From Aureimonas phyllosphaerae (lineage in GTDB: Bacteria; Pseudomonadota; Alphaproteobacteria; Rhizobiales; Rhizobiaceae): DNA of 64,000 bases. This document shows, piece after piece, positions 35,053 to 44,700 of this stretch. Where the stretch lies: the NCBI RefSeq assembly GCF_900113065.1, contig NZ_FOOA01000001.1, positions 124,001 to 188,000 of the forward strand, written 5' to 3'. The position numbers were made by a program, and so were the translations under genes. Under the pieces are notes generated by a model, which had not been told where the DNA came from, did not search any database, and saw only the letters and a list, made by a program, of their open reading frames with translations. Each line of letters begins with the position of its first letter. The first letter of the stretch is position 1.

Positions 35053-36084
35053 TCAGGAATGGTCGTGACGGTCCGCCGCCAGCGATCCGTCGAGTTGGTA
35101 CACAAGCCCACGGGGGGCGAACTCGGTCTGCGCATGCCCTTGGAAATAGCCGGGAACGACCCTTTCCGTCAGGCGTGAACCAAAGCCGCGTCGATTCGGT
35201 TCCGAAACGGACGGACCGCCTTCCTCACGCCACTCGAAGGAAAAGCGCTCCCCCTCGCCCACGTCCCAGGAAACGGCGATGTGGCCGCCGTCGGCCGAAA
35301 GGGCTCCGTACTTCGTGGCGTTGGTCGCCAGTTCATGGATCGCGAGCGCGAGGCCGAGCGCGTGCCGGGCGTCGAGATCGACGCGTGGGCCCGCGAGGCG
35401 CAGGCGCGCAGGGTCGTCGACATGAGGCGCGATCGACGCCTCGACGATCGCCTTCACGTCGGACGCGGCCCAGTCCGTCGCTGTCAGCATGTCCTGCGCG
35501 CGCGCCAGCGCCTGGATCCGCGCCGACGCCATCGTAGCGGCTTCCTTCGGGTCGGTCGCGTTGCGCAGGCTTTGCGACACCACGGCCTGCACCATCGCAA
35601 GCGTGTTCTTCATGCGATGCGACAGCTCACGCTGCAGCACCCGCTGCTGGCGCTGCTGCGCCTGGCTTTCCTCCAGATGCAGCTTCTGCTGCGCGAGGAG
35701 TTGCTGGTTGATCGCACGCTCCGCCTCGAGCCGCCTGACCGCGCCATGCATCGCCTCGATCAACGCGATGTCGACACCGACGACGAACACATAGAAGGCC
35801 AGCGCGATAAGAACGGGCGTGCCGAGAGTGAAGCTGCCGAACGGGGGAATGAACCAGAACCAGGCCGATAGGCCGCAAGCGATGGCACAGACGAGACCCG
35901 GCCGCGGTCCCGCAAAGAACGCAGTGAGGATGACTGCCGGAAAGAACGTCAGGTACGGGAAGCCGGCCGGAAGGATATGGTCGAAGCCGAACCGCAGCCC
36001 CAAAGCCAGTCCGAACGCGACGCATGCAAGGCTCCAGGCGCTCAACGGGCTCGAGCGCACGCGCTTTGCCGCTTCGGATACCAT
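35053..36084 (-). CDS. Membrane sensor histidine kinase, HWE family
   Basis: 343 residues from ATG 36084 (MVSEAAKRVRSS). Four transmembrane helices form a DUF4118-like (KdpD-type) sensor region, residues about 15-110. A coiled coil rich in Gln follows. The phospho-acceptor region is LSHRMKNTLAMVQAVVSQSL. The HWE-type ATPase has HELATNATKYGALS (N-box) and FEWREEGGPSV, with FGSRLTERVV near the end. HWE kinases are typical of Alphaproteobacteria. No periplasmic domain is evident, so the signal is probably sensed in the membrane. The long upstream reading frame to 36345 is not supported. Confidence 0.87.
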   Translation of the reverse strand: MVSEAAKRVRSSPLSAWSLACVAFGLALGLRFGFDHILPAGFPYLTFFPAVILTAFFAGPRPGLVCAIACGLSAWFWFIPPFGSFTLGTPVLIALAFYVFVVGVDIALIEAMHGAVRRLEAERAINQQLLAQQKLHLEESQAQQRQQRVLQRELSHRMKNTLAMVQAVVSQSLRNATDPKEAATMASARIQALARAQDMLTATDWAASDVKAIVEASIAPHVDDPARLRLAGPRVDLDARHALGLALAIHELATNATKYGALSADGGHIAVSWDVGEGERFSFEWREEGGPSVSEPNRRGFGSRLTERVVPGYFQGHAQTEFAPRGLVYQLDGSLAADRHDHS

Positions 36085-36419
36085 GCGATGCCGGTCTCCC
36101 GCCTCTTCGTCGGGGCCCACTACCCGGTTCCGTGCCGAACTTCCACAACAACCCGCATAGCCGACGTCTTGTGTCCGGCGTTCGGCGGTCGGCGACACCG
36201 CTGGACGCCTCATTTTTCTACCAATATGATGGATTGAGGAACGCCATTCGTCGTCGAAGCGCGTTTCCTTGCCTAGCCTGATGCTCAGACCGACCGCTCG
36301 CCTCGTTTGGAGGCCTCCGGCAGTTGAAGGATCATGATGCCTCAAACGCCTGGATCGGAAATCGAGCTTTCCACCGAACTGCCTGGCCGAGGAGACGCTG
36401 CAAGGACGAGGGTATCCGG
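36085..36419. other. Divergent intergenic region, kinase / FAD protein
   Basis: About 335 bases. It holds the promoters of the leftward kinase-regulator pair and the rightward FAD-binding protein. A GGAAC...CGTT pair at 36238-36265 resembles the EcfG general-stress promoter, but its spacing (19) is two bases too long. No small gene is supported. Confidence 0.4.
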
Positions 36420-37748
36420 ATGACGCATCATGTGATCATCGTCGGCGGCGGTGCGAGCGGCGTCCTGCTGGCCGCGCATTTCCTGCGACAGGCCAATCGG
36501 ACCGACGTCACGATCGTCGAGCCGCGCTCGGGCATCGGCGAGGGTCTCGCCTATTCGACGAAGGATCCCTGTCATCTCCTCAACACGCGCGCGGCGAACA
36601 TGAGCGCCTTCGACGACGACCCCCAGCACTTCTGGCGCTGGCTGGTCGAGAGCGGGGCGGCGACGGCCTGCGAACTCGAGGGAGCGTTCAGCTTCGCGCC
36701 GCGAAGTCGGTATCGCGATTATCTCGTCGACCTCGTCCGTCATTGGCTGCCCGGCAGCGGCGACGGGCGCCTGCGGGTGCTGCGCGACACCTGCATCGCG
36801 CTGGCGCAGACGCATCGCGGCGTGAGTGCCACGCTGGCGAGCGGCCTCAGCCTCACCGCCGATCGCGCGGTTCTGGCGATCGGTCACGCCGTCCCTGTCG
36901 GCCCCTCCCCCTACGATCCCGCCTGGTCTTCGCCGGAAGATCTGCGGATCGGGCCGGACGAGGACATCCTGGTCCTTGGCGCTGGCCTGTCGATGATCGA
37001 CAAGCTCGCCTCGCTCCATGCGCGCGGCCATCGCGGCCGGATCACCGCCCTGTCGCGTCGGGCGCTCCTGCCGCGCGTCCATGCCGTCACCGCGCCGTTC
37101 CACCTCGATCCCGCTGATATCCCGCTCGGCACCGGGCCCGGCTACTTCCTTCGCTGGCTGAGGCGGACCGTGCGCTGGGCCGAGAGCGAGGGGCGTGACT
37201 GGCGCGAGGTCATGGATGCGGTGCGCCCGCATGCCAGTGCCATCTGGTCCGCCATGCCCGCCTCGGGCCGCGCTCGCTTCCTGCGCCACGGCCGGACGAT
37301 GTGGGACGTCCATCGCCACCGGATGCCGCCCGCTCTCGCCGACCTGACGCATGAAGCGCTGTCGAGCGGCCTCCTCCGGCTTGTCGCCGGTCGGCTGGTG
37401 GACGAGCACGTGGACGGGGACCGCCACCACGTGCGCATTCGTCATCGCCGCGGCGACCATCGAACGCTGGTCGTCGACCGGATCATCGACTGCACCGGTA
37501 TTAGGCGGCGACCGGACGCCGATGGAACCGGCCTCGTCGCACAGCTGATCGATAGCGGCATCGCGAGAACGGACCCCCTCGGCCTCGGGCTCGACGTCGC
37601 GGCCAACTGTGGGCTGGTCGATCGCTCCGGTACGGCATCCGGCCGGATTTTTGCGCTCGGTCCCGTCACAAAAGCACGTTTCTGGGAGATCACGGCGATA
37701 CCGGACATTCGGGCACAGGCACGTCGCCTGGCGGCCGAGCTCGCCTAG
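36420..37748 (+). CDS. FAD/NAD(P)-binding protein (FAD_NAD_binding_9 type)
   Basis: 442 residues from ATG 36420. The N-terminal Rossmann motif is HVIIVGGGASGVLLAAHFLR. ANMSAFDDDPQHFWRWL is typical of the FAD/NAD(P)-binding family that includes hydroxyacylglutathione-like and lysine N-hydroxylase-like members. A second nucleotide motif, ILVLGAGLSMIDKLASL, follows at about residue 180. VDRIIDCTGIRRRPD closes the FAD domain. Members are predicted oxidoreductases of unknown substrate. The longer frame from 36324 adds residues before the Rossmann fold and is not preferred. Confidence 0.78.
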   Translation: MTHHVIIVGGGASGVLLAAHFLRQANRTDVTIVEPRSGIGEGLAYSTKDPCHLLNTRAANMSAFDDDPQHFWRWLVESGAATACELEGAFSFAPRSRYRDYLVDLVRHWLPGSGDGRLRVLRDTCIALAQTHRGVSATLASGLSLTADRAVLAIGHAVPVGPSPYDPAWSSPEDLRIGPDEDILVLGAGLSMIDKLASLHARGHRGRITALSRRALLPRVHAVTAPFHLDPADIPLGTGPGYFLRWLRRTVRWAESEGRDWREVMDAVRPHASAIWSAMPASGRARFLRHGRTMWDVHRHRMPPALADLTHEALSSGLLRLVAGRLVDEHVDGDRHHVRIRHRRGDHRTLVVDRIIDCTGIRRRPDADGTGLVAQLIDSGIARTDPLGLGLDVAANCGLVDRSGTASGRIFALGPVTKARFWEITAIPDIRAQARRLAAELA

Positions 37749-37781
37749 CGCCCGCGCATCCGTCCGACGCGTCAAACGTCC

Positions 37782-38549
37782 TCAGACACTCTCGTCGATC
37801 AGACGAGGATCCACCGAGCGGATATCCTGGAAGGCAAGACCGACGAGGTTTTCCATCGCCTGACGGGCCGCCTCGGGATTCCCGGCAGCGATCGCCGCAA
37901 GGACCTTGGCGTGCTCGGGGACCGGATCACGCGGCATCCGCCCGTCGCGCGCCTTGAATAGGGTGGTCCAGCGCACCGCGGCGGCGATGCCGCTTGCCAA
38001 CGTGCCAAGAGCCTCGTTGCGCGTCGCCCGCAGGATAGTCTCGTGGAACAGGCGGTCCGCATTGCGCCCTTCCTCGACGCCAAGGCCGTGCCGTCCCATG
38101 AGTTCCAGCGCTGCCCGCAGTTCCGCGATGTCGGCGCGCGTGTGGCGCTGCGCCGCCAACGCGGCGGCGGACGGCTCGACGATCTGCCGCAGTTCAAAGA
38201 GCTCGCGCACGAAGGCGGGCGTCGGCGGCCCGTTCTCGAAGATCCAGCGCAGGATGTCGGGGTCGAGGAAATTCCAGTTGCTGCGGGCGTTGACGCGCGT
38301 TCCGGCTTTCGGCCGGCTGCTGACGAGCCCTTTCGCCGCCAGAATGCGCACCGCCTCGCGATAGGCCGTGCGCGACACGCTAAGCCGTTCGCTGAAGTCG
38401 ACCTCGTTGGCGAGAAGGTCGCCCGGCGCATAGGCGCCCGTCAGGATCGCGGTGCCGATCTCCTGCGCGATCGAGCCATGCAATCGCTGCGAGCGCCCCC
38501 TCGGCACTGCGCGTTCCGCTCGTTCGGTCTCGCTCACCGGCACTCGCAC
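37782..38549 (-). CDS. GntR-family (FadR/FCD) transcriptional regulator
   Basis: 255 residues. The winged-HTH domain is SIAQEIGTAILTGAYAPGDLLANEVDFSERLSVSRTAYREAVRILAAKGLV. The FCD effector domain shows ELFELRQIVEPSAAALAA, the metal-binding DRLFHETILRATRN and EHAKVLAAIAAGN. FCD regulators bind small organic acids, often sugar acids. No obvious metabolic target is adjacent. A short palindrome 15 bases upstream of its start could be its own operator. Confidence 0.88.
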   Translation of the reverse strand: MRVPVSETERAERAVPRGRSQRLHGSIAQEIGTAILTGAYAPGDLLANEVDFSERLSVSRTAYREAVRILAAKGLVSSRPKAGTRVNARSNWNFLDPDILRWIFENGPPTPAFVRELFELRQIVEPSAAALAAQRHTRADIAELRAALELMGRHGLGVEEGRNADRLFHETILRATRNEALGTLASGIAAAVRWTTLFKARDGRMPRDPVPEHAKVLAAIAAGNPEAARQAMENLVGLAFQDIRSVDPRLIDESV

Positions 38550-38563
38550 TCAGCTCCACAACG

Positions 38564-38576
38564 GGACGAATCGTCC
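38564..38576. promoter_or_regulatory. Candidate operator of the GntR regulator
   Basis: GGACGA-A-TCGTCC, a perfect 6+6 palindrome just upstream of the GntR gene start (38549). Position and symmetry suit autorepression, but the sequence does not match the FadR consensus TGGT-N3-ACCA, so this is weak. Confidence 0.25.
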
Positions 38577-38758
38577 GCCCAGCGATATGATCCATCCCCA
38601 AACCGCGAGTGGACCGCGAGTTGAACGACTTGGCAAGCCGGAGGACAGCTGCACAACCGATCCAGCGTAGCGTATTTCGAAACCTGTTGCCTTGACGGTG
38701 CGGGGGGGCCAAAGAAACGAAGCCGCGCTGCGATCGCCGGCCGCGACCAGGAACGAGA

Positions 38759-41700
38759 ATGATCGAAGACAACCAGGCAGCTGCCGGAATTCATGCTTCG
38801 GACGAAATACGGCTCGACGCGTCCCGCGGTCTTGCGATCCTGATCGTCGGAATGCACCGCAGCGGCACCTCGGCGCTCGCCGGCATGATGATGCGGCTCG
38901 GCATCGACGTTCCCGGCGACCTGATCCCACCAGCCTTCGACAATCCGAAGGGTTTCTTCGAGAACCGCCGCTTCGTCGAATTCGATGATCGGCTGCTCGG
39001 GGAACTCGGCTATCTCTATGACGACGCCGTCAGCATTCCGCACGCCGCATTTGCGGTCGCCAGAGATGCTGGCGCGGTGGAGCGTCTGCGCCGGCTGGCG
39101 ACGCTCGAGCTCGGTGAGGCCGAGTCCGTCCTCGTCAAGGATCCACGCATCTGCCGGCTTCTGCCGCTCTGGATCCCGGCGGTCGAGGCGACGGGCCGGG
39201 TGGTCGCGACCATTCACCCGCTGCGCCACCCGATGGAAGTCGCGCAGTCGCTGCAGAAGCGCAACGAGTTTCCGCTGGAGCAAGGCCTTCTTCTCTGGCT
39301 TTCGCATGTGCTGGCAGCCGAGCGCGACTCGCGCGGGCGCCCCCGCTCCTTCCTGATGTACGATGCCGTGATGCAGGACTGGCGTTCGGCCGCAAGCCGG
39401 ATCGCCTCCGACATCGGCATCGAATGGCCCCGGTTCTTCGACGAGGCCGCCGACGACATCGACGATTTCCTGTCCGGCGACATGCGCCATCACACAGCGC
39501 CCGAACGCATCGAGGCCGCTCCGGGCTCGCTGGAACGGCTGGTCGGGGACGTCTGGGACGCGCTCGCCGCCTTGATTGAGGAGCCCGCCTCGCCCCAGGC
39601 GATCGCCCGCCTCGACGCGGCTTCGGAGACGCTGGCCGCGGCCGAAAACCTGTTCCGCGGCTATGTGAAGGGTACCAATCGGCTCCTTGAGGCGCGCTAC
39701 GATCGGATCGATTCGCTCGAGCAGCACGCCGCCCACATGGATCATGTGGTCGAGAGCCAGGCGAACGAGGCCGCACACCGGCTCGACGTCGAACGGGCCG
39801 AGACGGAACGCTGGCGCATCCATGCCGGCTTCCTGACCGAAGAGCGGGATGCGCTCGAACGGATGGGCCAGCAGCTTCGCGACGAGCGCGACCAGTTGTA
39901 CTCCGCATGGCAGGCGACCCAGCAGAGCCTGCAGGCCGTCCTCGTTTCGTTCAGCTGGCGCGCCGGCGCGCCGCTGCGCCGCATGGCCGATCGGGTTTCG
40001 CCCGCCGCGCGCGCGCGCATCCGCTCTTCCGTCCGTCCAGCCGTACGGCTCCTGCGCGGCATCGCCAGTCCGCGCCGGCCGGCCCCACCCGCGATCGAGC
40101 GCGGCTCGGTCCTGCCGGAGGCCGCCGAGACGGGGGCGATCGAGGGTCCGATCCGCTCCTACTCCGAGGACGATCTGCGCACCGCCGAGGCGATCCTGCG
40201 CAGTCCCTATTTCGATGTGGCCTATTATGCCCGCGAGGCGGGCATCGGCCTCACCGGCCTCGACGCGGCGCTGCACTACGTGACGGTCGGCGAAGCCGCG
40301 CGTCGACGGCCGTCCTCCCGTTTCGACCCCCGCTTCTATGCACTGCGCTATCCTGACCTCGCGGAAGCGGTTCCGAACCTTCTGGCGCACTACGTGCTGC
40401 ATGGCGCAACCGAGGGCCGCGCGGGCAGCTCGGCCGCCGCGTCGATGACCTTCCCCGAGGCGCATTTCGATCCAGCGCGCCGCACGGTCCTCGTCATTGC
40501 TCACGAGGCCTCGCGCACCGGCGCGCCGATCCTCGCCTGGAACATCGCCGACCGTTTTCACCGCACGCACAACGTCGTGACGCTGCTGATGGCGGGGGGC
40601 GAGTTCGAGGAAACCTTCGCGCGCGCGGCCGACATGGCACTCGGCCCGGTCGGACGGCCCGCCTGCTTCGATCCGTTCGAAGCCGAGGCGGTGGTCGAAG
40701 AGATCGTCCGGCATTACCGGATCGACTTTGCGATCGCCAACAGCGTCGAGACCCGCCACTTCGCCGTGGCGCTCGAGCGCGCTGGCGTCCCCGTGATCGC
40801 CCTCGTCCACGAATTCTCGACCTACTATCGCCCGCCCGGCATGCTGCACGATCTCTACGAGACGGTGTCGCGGCTCGTCTTCCCGGCGCGCGTCGTCCAC
40901 GAGGTCTCGCGGCTGGAATACGAGGCCGTGCGCAAGCGCGCCTGCGACATCGTTCCGCAGGGGCCCTCCGAGGTGCCCAAGGTCGCGAGCGCGAAGGCCA
41001 AGAACGCCGTCAACGATGCAAAGCTTCCCGGCATCCTCCGCCCGCCCGGCTTCGAGGACGCCTTCCTCGTGCTCGGCATGGGAACCGTGCAGCAGCGCAA
41101 GGGCGTCGATCTCTTCGTCGCCGCCGCGCTGGCCGCCCGCAACGCCGCCCCGGACCGCAAATTCCGCTTCCTCTGGATCGGCCACGGCTACAAGCCCGCC
41201 GAGGACTTAAACTTCTCGGTCTACGTTCAGGCGCAAATCGAGCTGTCCGGTCTCGAGGACTGCCTCGACATCATCGACAACGTGGCGGACCTCGAGCCGG
41301 TCTACGAGCGGATGGACGCGCTGCTCCTGCCCTCGCGTCTCGATCCTCTGCCCAATGTCTCGATCGACGCGGCGCTGCGCGGCGTGCCGGTGGTCTGCTT
41401 CGACGGCGCGACCGGCATGTCCGACATCCTGGTCGAAGGCGAGGCCGCCCGCTCGCTCGTCGTGCCTCATCTCGACACGCATCTGGCCGGCGTCGAGATC
41501 GCGAAGCTGGCGACCGACCGCGCGCATTACGAGGCGGTGTCGGCGGATCTGACCGCCATCGCCCGGCGGACCTTCGACATGAACGTCTATGTCCAAAAGC
41601 TCGCCGATCTCGGGGAAGCGGCGATCGCCGGCGCGAGGGACGAGGCGCGCGATCGCGAGGCGATCGCGGCTGAGCCCGACCTCTTCGACCGCGACTTCTT

Positions 41701-42700
41701 CACCGGCGAGGTGCTGACGACGCTCGACCGCGAGGCGGCGATCGCGCACTACGTCGCCGCGTCCGCCCGCCGGACACGCGGCGCGGCGCCCGAATCCTAC
41801 GCCTATTCCCGCCGTCCGCTGCCCGGCTTCAACCCTTTGCGCTTCGAGGCGGACCACCCGGGCCTCCAGCGCGATCCGCTGGCGGAATATGCCGCGCTCG
41901 GACGCCCCGCAGGCCCTTGGTCGCATCCCGTCATCCGCGCGGATGCTCCGGCGGAAGCCGCGCCCACTCGCCTCAAGGTCGCGCTTCACGGCCACTTCCA
42001 CTATCCCGAACTTCTGCCGGAGTTCCTGAAGCGGCTCTCGGCCAACATGCTCGCCTGCGACCTCTTCCTCACCACCGATACGCCCGAAGCGCTCGCGGCC
42101 CTGCGCGGCGCGAGCCACGGCTATCGCAAAGGTCGCGTCGAGCTTCTGGAAGTGCCGAACCGGGGACGCGACATCGCCCCCTTCCTCACCGCCCTCGGCC
42201 GCAGCACGCTCGGGGAATACGATCTCGTCGGGCATCTGCACGGCAAGCGCAGCCTCCACACGCAGGACGTCGACGCGACCTATGGCGAGCGCTGGCGCAC
42301 CTTCCTGTGGGAGCACCTCCTCGGCGGCGCCCACCCGATGGCCGATCGCGTCGCGGCAGCCTTTGCTCGCGACGCGCGGCTGGGTCTCGTCTTCCCGGAA
42401 GACCCCAACCTCGTCGGCTGGGACGGCAGCCGGAAGGCGGCGGAGGATCTCGCATCGCGGATGGGCGTCGCCCTGCCCCTGCCCCATGCGTTCGACTTCC
42501 CGAACGGTACGATGTTCTGGGCCCGGCCGGCCGCGCTGGAGCCGCTCTTCAAGCTCGGCCTGAGCGTCGAGGACTACCCGTCGGAGCCGCTGCCGAAGGA
42601 CGGAACGCTGCTGCACGCGCTGGAGCGCCTCCTGCCCTTCGCGGCGGAAAAGGCGGGCTACACGATCGCGACGACGCTCGTGCCGGGCTCGGTGCGCTAG
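38759..42700 (+). CDS. Sulfotransferase - glycosyltransferase - RgpF fusion protein
   Basis: 1313 residues with at least three modules. Residues about 25-280 form a sulfotransferase-like P-loop domain (ILIVGMHRSGTSALAGMMM; VLVKDPRICRLLPLW). A coiled coil (about 320-400) follows. Next come two short repeats (YFDVAYYAREAGI, RFDPRFYALRYPDL) often seen in exopolysaccharide glycosyltransferases. A GT4-type glycosyltransferase covers about 575-960 (GMGTVQQRKGVDLF; IDAALRGVPVVCFDGATG). Residues about 1070-1313 form a rhamnan-synthesis F (RgpF) domain (VPNRGRDIAPFLTALG; DLVGHLHGKRS; FPNGTMFWARP). Such proteins build or modify surface polysaccharide or glycoprotein glycans. It probably works with the epimerase that follows after 26 bases. 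Confidence 0.85.
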   Translation: MIEDNQAAAGIHASDEIRLDASRGLAILIVGMHRSGTSALAGMMMRLGIDVPGDLIPPAFDNPKGFFENRRFVEFDDRLLGELGYLYDDAVSIPHAAFAVARDAGAVERLRRLATLELGEAESVLVKDPRICRLLPLWIPAVEATGRVVATIHPLRHPMEVAQSLQKRNEFPLEQGLLLWLSHVLAAERDSRGRPRSFLMYDAVMQDWRSAASRIASDIGIEWPRFFDEAADDIDDFLSGDMRHHTAPERIEAAPGSLERLVGDVWDALAALIEEPASPQAIARLDAASETLAAAENLFRGYVKGTNRLLEARYDRIDSLEQHAAHMDHVVESQANEAAHRLDVERAETERWRIHAGFLTEERDALERMGQQLRDERDQLYSAWQATQQSLQAVLVSFSWRAGAPLRRMADRVSPAARARIRSSVRPAVRLLRGIASPRRPAPPAIERGSVLPEAAETGAIEGPIRSYSEDDLRTAEAILRSPYFDVAYYAREAGIGLTGLDAALHYVTVGEAARRRPSSRFDPRFYALRYPDLAEAVPNLLAHYVLHGATEGRAGSSAAASMTFPEAHFDPARRTVLVIAHEASRTGAPILAWNIADRFHRTHNVVTLLMAGGEFEETFARAADMALGPVGRPACFDPFEAEAVVEEIVRHYRIDFAIANSVETRHFAVALERAGVPVIALVHEFSTYYRPPGMLHDLYETVSRLVFPARVVHEVSRLEYEAVRKRACDIVPQGPSEVPKVASAKAKNAVNDAKLPGILRPPGFEDAFLVLGMGTVQQRKGVDLFVAAALAARNAAPDRKFRFLWIGHGYKPAEDLNFSVYVQAQIELSGLEDCLDIIDNVADLEPVYERMDALLLPSRLDPLPNVSIDAALRGVPVVCFDGATGMSDILVEGEAARSLVVPHLDTHLAGVEIAKLATDRAHYEAVSADLTAIARRTFDMNVYVQKLADLGEAAIAGARDEARDREAIAAEPDLFDRDFFTGEVLTTLDREAAIAHYVAASARRTRGAAPESYAYSRRPLPGFNPLRFEADHPGLQRDPLAEYAALGRPAGPWSHPVIRADAPAEAAPTRLKVALHGHFHYPELLPEFLKRLSANMLACDLFLTTDTPEALAALRGASHGYRKGRVELLEVPNRGRDIAPFLTALGRSTLGEYDLVGHLHGKRSLHTQDVDATYGERWRTFLWEHLLGGAHPMADRVAAAFARDARLGLVFPEDPNLVGWDGSRKAAEDLASRMGVALPLPHAFDFPNGTMFWARPAALEPLFKLGLSVEDYPSEPLPKDGTLLHALERLLPFAAEKAGYTIATTLVPGSVR

Positions 42701-42726
42701 GACGATTGGGAGATGAGGGTTCCTCG

Positions 42727-43635
42727 ATGATCGGCATCTTCGGCGCCAACGGCTTCATCGGCCGGCATCTCGTGCGGCGGCTCGCCGGCGGGCCGGAGCG
42801 CGTGCGCGCCGTCTCGCGCCACATCGATCCGGCCTTCGCCGCTTCGCTTCCCACCGATGTCGAGATCGTCCAAGCCGATCTCGGCGATGAACTGGCGATG
42901 GCCTCGGCGCTGACCGACCTGCGCGTCGTGGTGCAGCTCATCTCGACCTCGTCGCCCGGCCTGCAGAACCGCTATGCCGTCAGCGACATCCGCGACAACG
43001 TGCTGCCGCAGGTCGCCTTCCTGGAAGCCTGCCTGGCGGCGAAGATCGAGCGCTACGTGTTCCTGTCGTCGGGCGGCACGGTCTACGGCCAGCCGCAGAC
43101 GTTGCCGATCCCGGAGACGCACGAGGCCCGGCCGCTCTCCTCCCACGGCATGACGAAGCTCGTGGTGGAGCAGTACATCGGCATGTACGGCCGGCTGCAC
43201 GATCTTGATTCGGTGATCCTGCGCGTCGCCAACCCGTTCGGCCCCGGCCAGACCTTCCGCAAGGGACAGGGGCTGATTCCCGCCCTTCTACAGCGCCATG
43301 CGCAGGGGCTACCCGTGCGCATCATCAACGGCGGTCAGGCGATCCGCGACTTCCTCTATATCGACGATCTCGCGGACGCCGTGGCGCTGAGCCTCACCGC
43401 CCCGGGCGCGGCCGGCCGTACGATCAACATCGGCTCGGGCGAAGGCCGGCGAATCGTGGACGTGATCGAGGCGGTGGAAAGCGTGCTCGGCGAACGCTTC
43501 GCCCGCGAGGACGGCGGCACGCGCAATTCGGACGTCGACGCCAACGTCCTCGACATCACGCTTGCGGGTCAGCTCCTCGGCTGGCGGCCGAAGACGCCGT
43601 TCATGGACGGGTTGCGGCTGACGCTGCGAGACTGA
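42727..43635 (+). CDS. NAD-dependent sugar epimerase/dehydratase
   Basis: 302 residues. Extended short-chain dehydrogenase with the NAD motif IGIFGANGFIGRHLVRRL. The catalytic Tyr and Lys differ slightly from textbook: YVFLSSGGTVYGQ gives the Ser/Thr, and the usual YxxxK reads HGMTKLVVEQY, so Tyr is replaced by His while the Lys is retained. RVANPFGPGQTFRKGQGLIPALL and VRIINGGQAIRDFLYIDDLADAV are typical of UDP-glucose 4-epimerase relatives. It supplies an activated sugar for the neighbouring glycosyltransferases. The altered YxxxK could affect activity or indicate a dehydrogenase or reductase variant. Confidence 0.85.
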   Translation: MIGIFGANGFIGRHLVRRLAGGPERVRAVSRHIDPAFAASLPTDVEIVQADLGDELAMASALTDLRVVVQLISTSSPGLQNRYAVSDIRDNVLPQVAFLEACLAAKIERYVFLSSGGTVYGQPQTLPIPETHEARPLSSHGMTKLVVEQYIGMYGRLHDLDSVILRVANPFGPGQTFRKGQGLIPALLQRHAQGLPVRIINGGQAIRDFLYIDDLADAVALSLTAPGAAGRTINIGSGEGRRIVDVIEAVESVLGERFAREDGGTRNSDVDANVLDITLAGQLLGWRPKTPFMDGLRLTLRD

Positions 43636-44667
43636 TCAGCGACCGAACCAGCTCCGGCGCTTCTCCGTCGTGCCGGCGAGTTGGGCCCGCAGTTCCTCGT
43701 TCTCGGCGCGCAGCCGGTCGATCTCGGCCTGGAGATCCCGCTTGACCGGCGGCCCCTCGAAGGCCGTGTCCTCGTGCAGCGCGCCGGAGGCGGACGCGTG
43801 CGAGGCGTCGAACGGCTGGAATGCCAGGTTCGGCCGCGGGGTGCGCTCGCGCAGGACGTCAGCCGAGGCGATCGAGGTCATGCCGCGATAGGCGGCGCCC
43901 CAGTGCGAGACATCGACGCCGCTGAGCTCGGCGAAGGCCTCGATCTCGTACTGGAACAGGCGATACAGGAACTCGCCGTCGCGCTGGTCGAACTCGTAGC
44001 CGTAGTCGTGGGCGAAGGCGGTGTTTTCGCGCAGGGGCTTCGGGGCTGCTGCCGGCGCGTCGAGTTCCAGGAAACTCCAGATGCGGGCAAGCGTCTCCTC
44101 GACGCGCTGTTCCAACGCGCGCGTCTCGAGGACGAGCACCTGCTCACGCGGGAAATGGGCGAACACGCGGCGGAGCTGGTTCGCGTAGAAGCCGCGCTCG
44201 ACATAGGAGAAGACTCGGTGGAAGCCGGGCGCGGTCGGGTCGCTGGCGACGCGCGAGCGGCCGGAGCGGATCGCTTCCGGAAACGACAGCGTCTCGCGTC
44301 CGTGGAAGTACTCCATCTTCCAGTGCGAATAGGCGCGCTCGATCGGGTCGCGATAGATCAGGACGAGGCGCGTCGCGGGATTGTAGGCCGCGAGCCGCTC
44401 GATGGCGTTCGGCCAGTAGCAGTAGACAGGCGTCGCATCCGCGAGATAGCGCGGCAGAACGCCCTCCATCGCGACGAGGTTGGCGAAGCGCCCGGGGTAG
44501 GCGTCGTTCAGGTCGTAGTCGGGATCGGCGAAGCGATCCTTGTCGCTTGCGACGTGCAGTTCCTTCGTATCGCCGAAGGCGATCAGCGGATGGTTGCGCA
44601 GATGTTGCGAGATCGTCGTCGTCCCGCCCTTCTGGACGCCGCCGACGATGAGATTGACCTTGGCCAC
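43636..44667 (-). CDS. Sulfotransferase
   Basis: 343 residues. The 5'-phosphosulfate-binding loop is LIVGGVQKGGTTTISQHLRNHP and the 3'-phosphate motif RLVLIYRDPIERAYSHWKMEY; together they define PAPS-dependent sulfotransferases of the heparan-sulfate type. The C-terminal 60 residues end in a coiled coil (RDLQAEIDRLRAENEELRAQL). It would transfer sulfate to a sugar hydroxyl. It sits between the glycosyltransferase genes and the RTX gene, convergent with the epimerase (zero-base gap), suggesting sulfation of the cell-surface glycan. Confidence 0.85.
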   Translation of the reverse strand: MAKVNLIVGGVQKGGTTTISQHLRNHPLIAFGDTKELHVASDKDRFADPDYDLNDAYPGRFANLVAMEGVLPRYLADATPVYCYWPNAIERLAAYNPATRLVLIYRDPIERAYSHWKMEYFHGRETLSFPEAIRSGRSRVASDPTAPGFHRVFSYVERGFYANQLRRVFAHFPREQVLVLETRALEQRVEETLARIWSFLELDAPAAAPKPLRENTAFAHDYGYEFDQRDGEFLYRLFQYEIEAFAELSGVDVSHWGAAYRGMTSIASADVLRERTPRPNLAFQPFDASHASASGALHEDTAFEGPPVKRDLQAEIDRLRAENEELRAQLAGTTEKRRSWFGR

Positions 44668-44700
44668 GATGAGAACCCGCCGTCCGCCTGCAGAAACGAA

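Noticed and set aside
36238-36265. EcfG-type general stress promoter GGAAC-N19-CGTT
   Set aside because: The usual spacing between GGAAC and CGTT is 16-17 bases; 19 is too long.
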